DNA of 64,000 nt, from the NCBI RefSeq assembly GCF_932274485.2, contig NC_065884.2:34305540-34369539 (forward strand), in the 5' to 3' direction. The DNA is from Patella vulgata (Eukaryota > Mollusca > Gastropoda > Patellidae). Both the position numbers and the translations under genes were made by a program. The notes below the pieces were generated by a model. The model was not told the origin of the DNA. It saw nothing but the letters and a program-made list of their open reading frames with translations, and did not search any database. Numbering within the stretch: the first letter of the stretch is position 1; every line of letters starts with the position of its first letter. Shown piece after piece: positions 24,401 through 36,400 of this stretch.

Positions 24401-27400
24401 GAATACACAACGTGAAAAGGAAGCCAAAGATGACAAGTGAAAATACTAGACGATCAAGGGCTGTTCTAAAATATGTAGTAGAGAAGAGAGAGAGAGTATA
24501 CGTCACACGTTGGATGTGGAGAGTTTCCCCGTGTATTTTCCACACCTAACCAGCGACTCGTAGCACTGCATGGTACTGCATGGTACTACACATGTCTTCA
24601 TCTCAATGGAGATCTTTTATGGATGACACAAGTTCTGCAAACGCTATATTACGGGATTCATTGCCACTGCTCTCTGTGGGTTTTTTCTTGTTGGGTAGAA
24701 TGTTTGTTATAGAAGGAAGCCAACCAACGCGCATGATATTTTGCACCCAGAGCAACCAAATTTAAAAGTTTAAGTGTATGGGTACAGAAATTTGAAACAG
24801 CGATGGCTGCTGCTTTCGGGAATAGCAGCCCTACGGGACACCGTGCAGATTTAGTATACGTACACCTGGAATGATATACAAAATATTGACAATTCTTAAA
24901 AGAAATGTCAATAACATATTCTTTATGTTATGTTCTAAAGTAAATAACCATATTGGTATGTCGCTGGAGATTTTGAAGTGACCCCTTATCTGGAAATCTT
25001 CATAAGGGCATAATTTACGTTTATCGAAAATGTCATGTTTTTTTTTATGACGAAAGGCACAATTCCATAATACTAAGCAGCAAAAGAAACGTCAGGTTGG
25101 TATGTTACACTGAACAGACGCATTGCATAAAACTTGCCAAATGTTTTTATTGTATATTTGTGACCACATCTCCAACTTTACCTGAGCAATAAGGCTCCTT
25201 CCCAAACCCAGAATTCACTCAGGAAATGTTCTCAACAACGCAACCTGACTTCTGAGATGGTAATGTGTTCTCCATGATTTTCATGTAACTCCTGCTGCAC
25301 GTGCTGTTCACCGGAACCAGCCCTATAAAATGCACCCCATACCTGGTTGAATCATTCACACTACAACGGCAGCAGCATGCCACGACTTACGACAGCTCAG
25401 ATGAACCAGGCGCTTGCAAATCACTTCCAGGTCGATGTTCGGACCATATACAGGCTTCAGCAACGCTTTCGGGCCACCAACACCACGGATGATCGCACCC
25501 GAACTGGTAAAACAAGGGTTACCACAAGGCAACAAGAACGCCATGTTGTGCGACAGCACGCGCAGAATCACTTCACACAGGCATCTGAGACAGCACGTCA
25601 GATAGTGGGAACACACGGACGATCCTCACCATCGACTTGAACATCTACAGTTTGCCCAACAACACCAGAACTGGCGACACAGGCAATGTGTATCAACTGC
25701 AGGATGGCAGGATCAGAATATGGCGTCGACGTGGCTAGCGTTATTCTGACCAATGTGTCATGGAACGAGACTCATGGGGAGGTCCAAGCGTAATGGTTTG
25801 GGGTTGAATCGGCTTGAATCAGAGAGTGGGTCCTCTGGTGTTCCAAAATCTTGGTCCATACTCGGGACTTTCTACTTTCTACGTGTCAACGTTACGCACT
25901 TGCCAACCCTTATTCCCGATTTAAACCCGATCGAACATCTTTTGGATGAAATTCAGAGGAGACTTAATAACGTCGTACCGAGACCAAACACAGCCGATGG
26001 ATTGCGCCAGTTTTTCTGAGAGTGTGGTTCTAGGTGCCAATGGCGTTCATTAATCGTCTGTTCCACTCCATGTACACACGCTGCTGTTATTGACACTCGC
26101 GGTGGACACACCAGATACTGATGTATAGACTGTGTACAGACTCCAAACCTTCTCGTAATGTCTTGGAATTGTGATGAATTAATCACTAATGTGTCAAAAT
26201 ACTGTTCACAAATTGTTTGGCTTTGTACTAAATTCTAGTAGAGGTGTAAATGCGTTACCGGGACCTTAAGTCAGCAGTGAGGAAGAAATGGTAGAATACC
26301 TTTCTTCTCAAGGTGTACAATACGTCAAAAGGATTAGTGTTCGTCGAGGAGATAGGGTGATTCCAATAAGCACCTTCATCCTCACATTCAATCGTCCCGA
26401 CATACCAAAGACTCTCAAGGCAGGTTATTTAAACAAACCTGTGGATTCCTACATTTACAACCCTCTTCGTTGCTACAAGTTTCAAACCTTTGGACACAGC
26501 AAAACTGTCTGCAGAGGTAAAGACACCTGCGCTCGTTGTGGCCATGAAGGCCATGATAGTGCAACCTGCCAGGCTGAGTTTTGTTGTGTAAATTGTAAGG
26601 GAAAGCACTTTCCTTATTCCCGTGAATGTCCAATATGGCAGAAAGAAAAAAGAATCCAACAGGTTATGTCAGAGCGAAAAATACCATACTTTGATGCTCG
26701 AAAACATCTGAAGGGAAGTCTTTTGCAAGTGCAGTTATAGTATCTTCTAAAACCATATCTGTTCAAACAGATATAACTTGGCCTTAAAATCAGAAAACAC
26801 CTAAGATTTTACTATTACATCAGATCATATTAAAGGGGTTTCGAGCTCCACAGAGCTCGACTCAAAGCCCTGCCCCTCTACCTGATGAGGTTGTATCCCC
26901 ATTGTCTCCATCTGGAGCTATTGAGATTATTCCCAATATTCCCATACAAAATGGCAAGGGGACCCCTCCCTTGCGCTCCTCTAAAGCTGACACTGCTGAT
27001 TGCAGTTCCACTGGGTCAGGAGTGCAGTTCAAGAGTACTCCATCTGCAAAAGAGAAAATAGTGCATTCAAAAAAACATCAATTTTTTTTTAAAATTTCGA
27101 GAGAAAGATTCAAAGGGTTCAAAAATCTCTATCACTCTCTTTAATGAATATGGGGATGATCAGATGGACGACATTACTGTAGTGGATGTCCATGTGGACC
27201 CACTCAGTAAGCCGCCAAAAATTAAATTTCCCTGACAATGGTAAATTCCATTTTCAATGGAATTGTCGTGGTTTAAAACCAAATTTTAATGAAGTTCAAT
27301 TATTAATCCAAACATACAATATCCTTTAGCTATTTGTTTACAGGAAACCTTCTTAAAGAATTCTGACACTTTGTGTTTTAGACATTTTGTTGATCACCAT

Positions 27401-30400
27401 CAACTCGCCTTTACAAGCAGTTGCAGTTAGGGTGACTTTGCATATTCCTATAACACTCTGTATCTTCTACCAAGTTTACATTCGTAGGATTAAAGGTAAA
27501 AGTAGTGCATTATCAGTTAACCACCTAAATGATGATAATAACACCTTTAAAACATTTCCTGATATTGCTAATTCACTGGCCAATGCATTTTCATTCAATT
27601 CATCATCAAATTTCTCCTCGGATACCTATCGGGGTATTAAACATCAAGAGAAGAAAAGGCGACTTAATTTCAAGTCCCGTAATGATGAATGTTACAATGA
27701 CCTTTTTTCTGTTGCAGAGCTCCGTGACTCGCGATACCAAATGAAATGAAATGGTGTTTAACGTCCTACTGTTCTGCTCCTATGCTGGGCTAACGAAGAC
27801 GGGCATACGCCATACAGTGTGCTATGAGGGAAATTTTGTCCTGGAAGAACTTTCTCGGCCAATGCAGGGATCGAACACCCGACCTCCAGGCTAGCGAGCC
27901 AGCGTCTTACCCACTTAGCCACGTGATCCCCCGACTCGCGATACCGCAACTGGTCCAGATGAAATTCACTACCAAATTCTAAAACATTTACCTTTTCCAA
28001 CTCTCTTAATTTTATTAGATCTTTTTAACCGGATTTGGGTTGATGGGACATTCCCCCTTTCGTGGCATGAAGCAACAATATTTCCCATCCCTAATCCGGG
28101 TAAAGATCATACGAATCCTACCAACTATCGTCCGATCGCTTCAACTAGCTGTATTTGCAAAACCATGGAGAGATTGATCTATCGAAGGCTTGTTTGGTAC
28201 CTTGAGTCCAACAACCTCATTTCTGACCTCCAATGTGGATTCCGGTCCCAAGGGAGCACTCTTGGTCATCTTGTTCGATTTTAATCGTTGGTCAGGGACG
28301 CTTTCATCCAGAAGTAACATTTAGTTGCAATATTTTTTGATCTGTTTGCGATAAAAATTAATACTATCCCAGCGTGCCTTAAATCAGGTACAAACTAGGG
28401 AACAGACCGTAAGGTCTTGCTCAGATTGTACCGAGCATTAATAAGATCTAAACTCGATTATGGGTGTATTGTGTATGGGTCTGCTCGCGAGTCTTATCTC
28501 AAAGAGCTCGACATCATACACAACAAGGGACTTAGAATCAGTTTAGGAGCATTTCGTACATCTCCAGTGGCCAGTTTATACGCCGAGGCGCGTGAGCCCT
28601 CACGGCACAACAAACGTGATAAACTGGCCCTGCAGTATGCTACGAAAATAGCGTCTTTACCAAATCATATTTGATTTAACAACATATTTAGATAATATCA
28701 TGAGCATCTATATCTGCTTAAGACTAGAGTTATTCCACCATTCGGTATTCGCATACAACCCCTTTTGTCTGAGGCTGGTATCAGCCTAGACAGTATTGCG
28801 AATACCCCTTTTCTTTAGGACTCCACTGTGGGCTATATTTCCCCCAAAGATCGATTTCCATCTTTGTCAATATAAAAAAGAGAGATACTAGCTCGATGGT
28901 GTTTCAATCTCTGTTTAGAGAGATAAGGGCAAGTATGGTGTTTATGCTCCTATTTACACAGATGGTTCTAAGGATGGTGATCCGTGACGCCATCTGATAC
29001 CATTTCTGTTTCTCTGTCCTCTATTCGAGCAATTAACAATAAACTGCTTGAACACCCTTTAGTGGCAGATATTTATTGTCTGTTACTATCTTACGAGTTC
29101 AACGTCTTTTGCTGGCTTCCACTGTCACGTTAATATAAGGGGGAATGATCAAGCAGATTTTGGTGTCAAAGCTGCTTTAGATCTTCCCCAATCACCCTTT
29201 TTAATTCCTTATAAGGAATATAAACCTTCAATAAATCATTTAATTTATGGCCGTTGACAAAGGTCGTGGGATCTTGCAGGCATTAACAAACTTCATCAGA
29301 TTAAGACTCTCTTCGTAGATTGGCCAAACTCCTACAGAACCCACAGGAGAGATGAAGTTGTTTTGTGTCGCTCTCGTATAGGTCATACTTTTTTAACTCA
29401 CACTTTCATATTAAAGCGAGAACCTCAACCAGAATGTGAACATTGTCATGTTCCTTTGACAGTTAAGAACATTCTGATTGAGTGCAAGGATCTCAAAGAT
29501 GTAAGATCGCATTTTTACCGTTGTTAATCATTACATCAATTGTTTGCCCAACCGGGTTTATATGGTAAAGTGTTAGACTGTGTAAAAGAGACAGGTTTTT
29601 ATCATAAATTTTAATCTCTATATGTTTGGCGCAATATAGCCCGGTTGGATCTGACGTGCCATAAAACAACATTTCATTCAAGTAGAGGACCTCCCTGCGG
29701 TGTAGGGGGTGAAAAGAGATAGAGAGAAATGGGGTTTAACGTCCACTCGACACAAACTAGGTCATTTCTGGACTAACATATGGTTTAATTTTATTTCAAT
29801 AATTCGCTTGCGCGTAGGGGTCTTTATCAGTGGGAGGAAACCGGAGGACTCGGAGAAAACCCACGAGGTTGGACAGGCGACCCTACTCCTTGTCACGTAC
29901 AACCGGGGATTCGAAACCACGCCAGTTGACTCAATGACAGGCCTTATGATACAGCACGCACGTGCTAACCTGTCGGCCATCCAAACAATATACCCTTCAT
30001 ATTTCATGCGTGTCGTAAGAGGCGACTAAAAGTATCCCTGTAATGGGGCAACGTGTTTGCCGTGCGGTGCGACCCGTGTCGGGGGAGAGTGGAATGCTGG
30101 TAATTGAGTGGGGATTTCGCTTGTGAGCCCTTTTCTTTGCAACACATTGCTTCGGCCCACAATTCACCTAGACGGGAGGTCAGAGTGGCCCACTCTGATC
30201 AGTCGGCTTTGGTCATGATTAGCTGACGAGTAGGTGCATCGTCTGGGTATATCCCTGTCTATCCTCACAAGGCGTATATGATGGATATCCGCGTAGTAGC
30301 CTGCATGGAGATTGTAACAGGCAGGGGTGAACCTTTAATAATAATACATGGCTTCCCATATCAAGAAGACTCTTACTTTAAAACGGACGTCGACCGACAA

Positions 30401-33400
30401 TTTGGAAACAAATGACGTACCAAATAAAACACCCCGAACTTGGCCTAGGTTTCTGGTGATACACAGTACCAATGACATTAATTTAAGTAAAACTCCCCCT
30501 TTTCTCATTGCTAAAGACCGGCTTAGCTGGTGAACCTAAAAGCGTCAAGAAAATGAGAAACGCAACTTTGTTGTGTGCTAAAGAGTCACATGCTTCATCT
30601 TTATTAAAATCAAAGACTTAAGCCAACATTTCCATCTCTTAATTCTTCAAGAGGTGTTATTTGGTCTTAGGATTTAGAAGGCAGCAGTGAGGAAGAGATG
30701 CTTGAATGTCTCGCCTCACAAGGTGTTACTTACGTTAAACGTATTTCCATCAGATCTCTGATAGACCAGATCTCCCTAGGATGATCAAAGCTGTCCCGCA
30801 GAGTAAAGTCGCCCTGAACTCGCCTTTACAGGCAGTTGCAGTGAGGGTGACTCTACATATTCTTCTCTGTACATTTACCAACTAGTTTTACATCTGAACC
30901 CCAGTGATCTTGATGACTTTGTTGCACAGCCCCCCCCCCCCCCCCGTTTATAATTACAGGAGATTTCAATTATAGTCCAGATGATAATAATAGAGGTAAA
31001 CAAATAGCGGATTCATTAACATTAATAATTTAAATGATGACTGGCCTACTTATCTACATCCTACCGCCGCTTCATTTTGTTCTATTGATCTAACCATTTG
31101 CTCCCCGGTCCTGTTTCAGGATTTTACATGGAGAGCAAATTAAGATCTGTGTGGTAGTGACCATTTTCCCATCATGATAGATAATAATGGTCCCTATCCG
31201 GTTGAAAGACCCCAGAGGTGGAAGTTGCATAAGGCTGATTGGGCTCTTTTTGAATCTTTGTGGGGAGCCACGGTGGCTGGTTGGTTAAGACGCTGGCTCG
31301 CTAGCCTGTAGGTCGGGTGTTCGATCCCTGCATTGGCGGGGAAAGGTCATCTGGATTTTCCGACGTGGTTTCCCCTTGTCAGTGGTGCAGAACGGAGGGC
31401 CTGACAAGGACAGCTGGAACTCGATATAAAAGTAGGCGATAGTGCCGCTGCCCGGGCAAAATTTCCCTCATAGCACACTGTATGGCGTATGCCCGTCTTC
31501 ATTAGCCCAGTATAGGAGCAGAACAGTAGGACGTTAAACCCCATTTCATTTCATTTCATTTCATTTGAATCTTTGTGTCTCTTCAGGATGTTGCTGAGCG
31601 ATTCCGAAGACCACGACTGAGCCAAAACGTTTAAAAAAACAATGGTATAATAACGATTGCAAATCCGGTCTTGGAGAGCGTGATCGTATCTTAAGGCGCC
31701 TTGAGAATCCCCATTCCATGGAGAATATTATTACTGCCCTCCAATGTGTATTTCGGTCCCAAAGGAGCAGTCTTGATCATCTCGTTCGATTTGAAACGTT
31801 CGCCAGAGACGCTTTAGTTGCAATATTTTTCGATCTGTAGAAAGCATGTGATACTACATGGAAACATTGTATCATGCGTGACCTCCATAACCTTGGCTTA
31901 CGAGGTCGCTTACCTATCTTCATTAAAAAATTCCTGGAAGATAGGTCATTTAAGCTACGACTGGGATCAATATTCTCTGACCCATTTCCTCAGGAAATAA
32001 TGGGAGTCCCTCGGTGAAGCACATTATCTCCAACACTCTTTGCAATAAAAATTAATACCATCCCAGTGTGCCTTAAGCCAGGGACAAACGACGCTCTTTT
32101 TGTTGATGACTTTCAGATGTTCTATCGTTCTACAGGCATGCGGATTATCGAACGTAAGTTGCAGCTTTGTTTAAATTCACTTCAACAATGGGCAACCGAA
32201 AATGGTTTTCGATTTTCAAAATTCAAGACTGTCTGCATGCATTTCTGTCAGAAACGAGGTTTGCATCCCGACCCAGAACTATTCCTGGATGGCAGTCGTC
32301 TTCCAATTGTTGATGAGGCTGATATTTGATAAGAAATTATCATTTATCCCCAACATTAAAAGCCTAAAAAAGAAATGTCTGAAAGCCCTCAACATATTGA
32401 GAGTCCTATCAAATACTGACTGGGGAGCAGACCGTAAGGTCTTGCTTCGATTATATCGAGCATTAATAAGATCTATAATCGATTATGGGTGTGTTGTGTA
32501 TGGGTCTGCCCGCGAGTCGTATCTCAAAGAGCTCGACAACATACACAACCAGGGACTTAGAGTCAGTTTAGGAACATTTCGTACATCTCCAGTGGACAGT
32601 TTATACATCGAGGCGCATGAGCCCTCACTGCACAAATGACGTGATAAACTAGCCCTGCAGTATGCTGCTAAAATAACATCTTTACCAAACCATATTTCAT
32701 TTAACACCATATTTAGAACATATCATGAGCATTTATATCTGCTCAAGACTAAAGTTATTCCACCATAATGCGATATTCGCATACAACCCGTGGGGTATAT
32801 CTCCCCTAAAGATCGATTTCGATCTTACACACCATAAGAATAATAAAAGCTTGAACCACCATTGGTAGCAGATGTTTATCGTCTGCTACTATTTTACAAG
32901 TTTAACAGCAAAGACATTGTCTTTTGCTGGCTCTCTAATCACGTTGATATAAGGGGAATGATAAAGCAGATTTTGCTGCCAAACTTGTGTTTTAGATTCC
33001 CCCCATCACCGTTTTTATTACCTTTTAAAGAGTTTAATTCATCAATAAATTTGTTCATTTATGCCCGCTGGCAACGGTCATGAGATCTTGCAGGCACAAA
33101 CAAACTTCATCACATAAAACCTCTCTTAGGACACTGGCCAAGCTCCTATAGAACTAACAGGAGGGATGGGGTTGTTTTGTGTCGCTCTCGCATAGGTCAT
33201 ACCTTTTTAACTGACATTTTTATCTTGAAGAGAGAGCCTCAACCAGAATATGAACATTCTGATAGAGTGCAAGCATCTCAAGGATATTAGATCAAATTAT
33301 TACCGTTGCCAGTCTCTACGTTAATTATTTGCTCAACCGAACTATATAATAAAACGTTAAACTTCTTAAAAGAGACAAACTTTTACTCAAATTTTAACTG

Positions 33401-36400
33401 TATATATTTTATCATATGTATTATATCTTTTTAAATATTTCTATATGTAAAGTGATATATTTATTTTTAATTTTATTGTCTGTGATATTGGTTTTTATTT
33501 TCACATATAATTACAATTTTGTGATATTTCCTTAATTTGTCTCATTAAATTAATCATGTGTTTGGCGCAATATAGCCCGGTTGGAACTGGCGTGCCATTA
33601 AACTCCATTTCATTCATTCATTCCTTTGCGAGAATTACAAATAGGCTTGTACTAGGCATTGTTAATACATCTCCGGCCAGTCTATAGTTATTGTTTTTAC
33701 AAGACGACTGTGTGCTGAAGACAAAGACTAGAAACCTCGGCAAAATGTAAATAATTTTAATAGATCTTTAAAATTATATGATGGTTATCTCGACGGCCCT
33801 TTTTTTCCTGGGATAGTAGACGAGATACCATCGGCAGATACTAGCACAATAAATTTTAAAAAATGTAAAGACACAGACATCAGTCGATGCGACTTTGACC
33901 AATCTAAATAGCAAGATTAAATCTTTATTAAGTAGGATCAATAGGCATCAAATAAAATTTGCCTTTTAAAAATAAACCAAGAAAGACCACAGAATGCCAT
34001 AATTTGGTCATGCAACTAAAATACCTTAACTCTTCCGATAGGAACGTCGAAGCGGTTATAACCATATCTTTGGCTGTCGCGGTAATCAAATCTAATTACA
34101 CTCTCTCAAAAAATACAGTTCAAAGAATATCATGTTATCGCGTCGGTGTATCGTTAAAACATGTTCGGAAACATTAAAGTCGGGCTATACTATATACTGG
34201 AAAATACCGGAAAACAACCGCCAGAAAACAGCGGAGAACTACCGGAAAACACCATGTTATACTGAATACCGGAAAACACCGGAAAATGGTGTTTTCCGGT
34301 AGTTTTCCAATGTTTTTCGGTATATAGTATTGCCGGTTAAAGTCAACGAAATACATCACTTTATATACGAAAAAACGGCAATACTATATACCTGAAAACA
34401 CCGGAAAACAACCGGAAAACACCGGATAACAACCGGAAAACTACCGGAAAACACAATGTTATACTGAATACCGGAAAAACACTAAATACCGGAAAACACA
34501 CTAAATACCGAAAAACACCCTAAATAGGTAACCCAGAGCCTGGTCCTCTAGAGATTTGCGGGGGGTTAGGGTTAGGTTTTTTCCGGCGTTTTCCAGAGAA
34601 CCAGCGGTGGGTTAGGTTTAAGAATTTGGGGGAGAGGTTAAGTCTCCACATAAGCACTGACCTAGGATGATGAAAAGTTAGTTTTTCCTAGTTTTATTTT
34701 ACATACAATACATTAGATTTATATACAAAAGCGATTTCGCTGTTTTTTGGTTTTGGTGGCGCTGATGGTCTTCCTTGGATGGTACTTCTGGTATTTTTGT
34801 TTCTGAAGAATAAAAAGAATAAATTTGAGGCTCTCGGGGGAGAGCCACATTAGTGTGTTTCCTACTACGGATTGGATTTTTTTAAAAAATCGTGTTTGTT
34901 CCACATCACCGGGTTAGGGCTAGGGATTCTTATATCTAGTTGATTTTATTTACTAACGGTTAGGGATTGGATTTGATATATGGTTTGTTTTGGGTTAGGG
35001 TGAAGACTGGTCTTATTTAATCTAATTTACTGTGTAGTAGGATGTCGTTCAGATTTTTATTTTTAGAATATGCAACTATAAGTTTCTGTGTGAATATTTT
35101 CGGGTGATTTTCTTGGAGATCAGTATAGTGTTTTCTGATGAGTTGGGGTGCACTTGCCGCTGTTGCGCTAAATGGGACTACAAAAGGGGCTATTGCGCTA
35201 GCCGTATGAATATTCAAACCTAGGGGAGCTGTTGTTTTCAATTTGTCAATCCAGAATTTTTCTCTTGTTAGCCTAAACATTTTCCGGTGGTTTCTCGGTG
35301 TTTTCCGGTATATAGTATAGCCCCGAAAACCCCTCACAAAATTTGGCTCTTGGTTTTCGAAATGTGGCTGATAAATATGCGCAGAGGAACTGTATTTTAG
35401 GCTGTATTCGGTCCAAATGTTTATTTTTTTGCCAAACGAACCTGGGTCGTTATTTACTTTTTATGTTATATCTCAAGTCCCTTGGGATTTCAAAATTACC
35501 GCTAACGCCATTTCATGGTAACCGGTTTAATATTATTTTCCACAATGCCGCAAATATAAATTATATGGCCAAGCATATAAACAATTTTCTTGGTGATTTT
35601 GGCGTAGAAAATAGATTACCCTAAAACAAATTTTTCGATATTAAAATTCCGCTTTTTTATATTGAGTACCAGATTTTGGGCTTGATAGATAAATTGTGGC
35701 ACATATAAGAAAGCGGCATTAATTCTCTTGATACGAAACATATTTATCAAAACTTACATGATTTTTTCGACAATGCGCAAATATTATATATACTATTTAT
35801 TATCAATCGATTTGTGAAATATCGTAAACGATCGTGCTATCGGGTGAGATTTGAGTTATGTTTTGTTTGTTAAAGTGAACACACTTGTTTGTTAATTTTT
35901 AACATATATATTTTCGGGAAAACCTGTATTTCTTTCGTATAATAGCTGACTATCTACCAATACAGATGTTATGCTGTGCATATAAATGTATATATTTTCA
36001 GGGTGTTGGAAAAGGCGACATTCCAATAAAAAAGAAATAACACACCAGATCGATCCTATTCTACACTTTATTTGTACCTAAATCAACCAGATTTGGCTCC
36101 TTAAAAAAACAACATGGTGCTGTCGATTTAAACTTTTATACCAGTATCATTTTTTTCTCTTTAAACACACATTTATTACTCTTTGTACATTTCAGAAAAT
36201 GCTGATGATCCCTTGTTTACGTTGGACCCATGTTCTATTGCCTTAGCTTATTGTTCTGAAATATTATACAGAGCTAGCATAGATCCAGATCTAAGCCAAT
36301 CTTGTGTGTAAGTCAACTTTGCATCGACTTTTTCTCATGTTCTATTGCCTTAGCTTATTGTCCTGAAATATTATACAGAGCTAGCATAGATCCAGATCAG

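Larger units (their letters stand above)
26240..29690 (+). mobile_element. I-group LINE (ORF1, endonuclease, RT, RNase H), 5'-truncated copy
   Basis: Recognisable parts in order: ORF1 with zinc knuckles (26288-26740), endonuclease start (about 27243-27420), RT fingers (about 28014-28265) and RT thumb (28405-28674). RNase H follows, with YTDGSKDG near 28960 and FCWLPCHVNIRGN near 29108, then a Cys-rich C-terminus near 29430-29520. The 3' end is GGCGCAATATAGCCCGGTTG... with ATTTCATTCA. The RT palm is deleted near 28270-28400 and stops break several parts. A SINE sits at 27739-27932. An RNase H in a Jockey-like RT fits the I/Nimb clades. Confidence 0.85.
29990..33630 (+). mobile_element. I-group LINE, near full-length, broken copy
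   Basis: A 5' UTR begins near 29996 with GCGTGTCGTAAGAGGCGACT, a stretch I associate with this LINE group. ORF1 starts at ATG 30348 (WPRFLVIHSTNDINLSKTPP motif) and soon shifts frame near 30530; most of its zinc-knuckle part is absent. Endonuclease pieces lie at about 30820-31250 (ITGDFNYSPDD). RT palm with ALFVDDFQMF at about 32092-32121 and thumb to 32639 follow. RNase H parts (FCWLSNHVDIRGM) are near 32930 and the C-terminus near 33120-33330. The 3' end is GGCGCAATATAGCCCGGTTG, CATTAAACTCCATTTCATTC. A SINE splits it at 31263-31563. Confidence 0.85.

Noticed and set aside
20399-24572. LTR retrotransposon reading of the long direct repeats
   Set aside because: No TG/CA borders, primer-binding site, polypurine tract or coding remains were seen between them.
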